Shown: in pieces, positions 8,529 to 9,940 of the stretch
Layout of the letters: every line of letters begins with the position of its first letter
Position numbering within the stretch: position 1 is the first letter of the stretch
Source of the DNA: Bacteroidales bacterium UBA3623
Lineage (GTDB): Bacteria > Bacteroidota > Bacteroidia > Bacteroidales > UBA932
Length of the DNA: 9,940 bases
Reading direction: 5' to 3'
NCBI GenBank assembly: GCA_002373715.1
Contig: DFLI01000019.1
Span: 1-9,940, forward strand
Made by a program: the position numbers and the translations under genes
The notes under the pieces: model-generated
What the model was told of the DNA's origin: nothing
Database searches by the model: none
Seen by the model: the letters and a program-made list of their open reading frames with translations, nothing else

Positions 8529-9940
8529 TTACCAGCTGCGGGGATTCTCTTTCAGGTATTCCTCCAGCTCTTCGGGCGTACGGGCAGGGACGCGTTCCAG
8601 GCCGATGAGGCCACGCACATCCATGCAGTAGTTCAGGCCCATGGCGTCGAACATGGCGAAAGCGTGGTCCAAGGCAGCGTTAAAGCGGTCAAAGTCCTTC
8701 TTCTCGGGGGCGCACCACTGAATCTCGGAAAGGGCGCACATACGGGGCAGGAGCATATATTCCAGGTGCTCGGGAGTGGCAATGTATTCCGTCCAGAGGT
8801 TGGCCTGTACACCCAGGATGTGCTTCTGGGCAGCGGGGGTAAGGCCCTCGAACGGCTCATAGGAATAGACTTTCTCCACCGGGAGATAGCCGCCGATGCC
8901 GAAGGGTTCCTTGTCACGCTCGTGGCTCTGATAGTAGTCAAAGTACAGGTAGCTGTTGGGAGTCATAATGGCGTCGAAGCCCTTGTTGGCAGCCTCGATA
9001 CCGCCCTTTACACCCCGCCAGCTCATAACCGTAGCGCCGGGGGCCAGGTTGCCTTCCAGCACCTCGTCCCAGCCGATGATCTTGCGGCCCTTCTCGTTCA
9101 GGAAGGCCTGGATGCGGGCGGTTACGTAGTTCTGCAGGTAGTGCTTGGCCATAGGGCCTTTCTTGATGCCCAGCTCGCGCATCTTGGCGGCGCACTTAGG
9201 GCAGTGGTCCCACGGAATACCCATATCTTCGTTAAAGGCCTCATCTCCGCCAATGTGGATGTACTCGGAGGGGAAGATGTCCACCAGCTCGGAAAGCACC
9301 GTCTCCAGGAAGGTGTACACGTCTTCGTTACCGGCGCAGAGAATGTCCGGAGCAACACCCCAGCGGGTCCAAACCTCGTAGGGACCGCCGGTGCAACCCA
9401 GCTCGGGATAAGCGGCCAGGGCAGCCACCATGTGACCGGGCAGGTCAATTTCGGGGATAACGGTGATACCACGCTCGGCGGCGTAGGCCACAATCTCCTT
9501 CATCTCTTCCTGGGTGTAGAAGCCACCGTAGCGGATGCCGTCGTTGGAACCCCAGTCCTTCTTGATAACGGTACCGTTGCGCCAGGCACCAATCTCGGTG
9601 AGCCTGGGATAGGCCTTCACCTCCATACGCCAGCCCTGGTCCTCGGTGAGGTGCCAGTGGAAGCGGTTGAGTTTGTAGGCGGCCATTACATCCAGATAGC
9701 GCTTGGTCTCCTCTATGCTCCAGAAATGACGGCAGGGATCCATGTGCATGCCGCGATAGGCAAAGCGGGGCTGGTCTTCAATGTGGCCCAGCGGGAGCAC
9801 CCAATCGGCCTTCACTGCCTTGTTGCCGTAGATGGCGGCGGGCAGCATCTGCTTGAGGGTTTCGCAGGCATACACAAAGCCGTTCAGGGCCGATGCCTCA
9901 ACGCGAACGCTCTTCTCCTGGATGTCAATGATGTACTCCT
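8529..9940 (-). CDS. Glycoside hydrolase family 20 beta-N-acetylhexosaminidase, N-terminus outside window
   Basis: This is the C-terminal 469 residues of a GH20 exo-hexosaminidase (EC 3.2.1.52 type), which removes terminal non-reducing GlcNAc or GalNAc by substrate-assisted catalysis. The frame is open to the right edge. The GTG at 9875 is internal, since the upstream residues EYIIDIQEKSVRVEASALNG and GFVYACETLKQMLP are the end of the usual GH20b N-terminal domain. The catalytic barrel then runs through YRGMHMDPCRHFW (substrate-binding Arg), FHWHLTEDQGWR, EIDLPGH, and the catalytic pair in HIGGDE (Asp codon 9243-9245, Glu codon 9240-9242). It continues through VMSWRG, YFDYYQ and GVQANLWTEYI, and ends shortly after ALSEIQW with no extra C-terminal domain. 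All key residues are present. Whether it is periplasmic or surface lipidated cannot be seen. Likely substrates are mucin, host N-glycan or chitobiose-type glycans (family knowledge); the specific one is not shown. It is convergent with the fimbrial operon and separated from it by a terminator. Confidence 0.96.
   Translation of the reverse strand, partial: EYIIDIQEKSVRVEASALNGFVYACETLKQMLPAAIYGNKAVKADWVLPLGHIEDQPRFAYRGMHMDPCRHFWSIEETKRYLDVMAAYKLNRFHWHLTEDQGWRMEVKAYPRLTEIGAWRNGTVIKKDWGSNDGIRYGGFYTQEEMKEIVAYAAERGITVIPEIDLPGHMVAALAAYPELGCTGGPYEVWTRWGVAPDILCAGNEDVYTFLETVLSELVDIFPSEYIHIGGDEAFNEDMGIPWDHCPKCAAKMRELGIKKGPMAKHYLQNYVTARIQAFLNEKGRKIIGWDEVLEGNLAPGATVMSWRGVKGGIEAANKGFDAIMTPNSYLYFDYYQSHERDKEPFGIGGYLPVEKVYSYEPFEGLTPAAQKHILGVQANLWTEYIATPEHLEYMLLPRMCALSEIQWCAPEKKDFDRFNAALDHAFAMFDAMGLNYCMDVRGLIGLERVPARTPEELEEYLKENPRSW

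Larger units (their letters stand above)
44..9894. repeat. Dispersed, strongly over-represented word ATCGGCC / GGCCGAT
   Basis: By hand count, ATCGGCC on the + strand starts at 44, 1564, 1741, 3248, 3407, 4990, 5956, 7369, 7807, 8465, 8515 and 9804. Its complement GGCCGAT starts at 308, 647, 1877, 3182, 3410, 3575, 6754, 6835, 8600 and 9888. The sites at 3407 and 3410 overlap to form the full palindrome ATCGGCCGAT. About two would be expected on both strands from base composition. The word occurs in all five genes and twice in the 70-base intergenic gap. Function unknown. Confidence 0.72.

Noticed and set aside
9873..9875. GTG as a start for the GH20 gene
   Set aside because: The preceding residues belong to the GH20 N-terminal domain and the frame continues past the window.
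1..9940. Invertible promoter, CRISPR, tRNA or insertion sequence
   Set aside because: No suitable inverted repeats, spaced repeats, tRNA-like folds or transposase sequence were seen. The operon promoter, where an invertible switch could sit, is outside the window.

Overview
The window looks like a moderately GC-rich chromosome segment of a Bacteroidales bacterium, probably a gut lineage. It is roughly 55-60% G+C by eye, with local stretches of 65-70%. The evidence is a run of Bacteroidales-type fimbrial (type V pilus) lipoprotein genes with Bacteroidetes-style lipoboxes and no Shine-Dalgarno sequences, followed by a Bacteroides-type family GH20 hexosaminidase. The species cannot be named from the sequence. 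An Alistipes-like or uncultured Bacteroidales genome would fit the base composition.

Positions 1-8458 (+ strand) form one tightly packed operon of four genes: the 3' part of a fimbrillin (1-680), a two-module fimbrillin-family lipoprotein (683-2158), a FimA-like lipoprotein with a C-terminal lectin-like domain (2148-4712), and a very large DUF4906-type fimbrial lipoprotein (4712-8458). The junctions are a 2-base gap, an 11-base overlap and a 1-base overlap (TGATG), which points to co-transcription and probable translational coupling. Products grow from the 5' to the 3' end (491, 854 and 1248 residues for the three complete genes). The likely picture is of subunits exported as lipoproteins, moved to the outer membrane, cut after a conserved Lys in a T-K-A motif, and polymerised by strand exchange. 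The larger genes would supply accessory or tip adhesins, comparable in position to fimC-fimE of Porphyromonas gingivalis. The promoter, the usual anchor gene (FimB/Mfa2 type) and the start of the first gene lie upstream of the window.

Positions 8459-8528 hold a near-symmetric bidirectional terminator between convergent genes. Positions 8529-9940 (- strand) carry most of a GH20 beta-N-acetylhexosaminidase whose N-terminus lies beyond the right edge. An adhesin operon and a glycan-trimming enzyme side by side would suit life on host or mucin glycans, but the two units are convergent and not co-transcribed.

The least expected signal is a short word, ATCGGCC (or its complement GGCCGAT). It occurs at 21 non-overlapping sites spread over all five genes and the intergenic gap, about ten times the rate expected from base composition. 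It is usually in the same codon phase and brings in otherwise uncommon codons. It may be a genome-wide iterated DNA motif. No RNA genes, CRISPR arrays, insertion sequences or attachment sites were seen.
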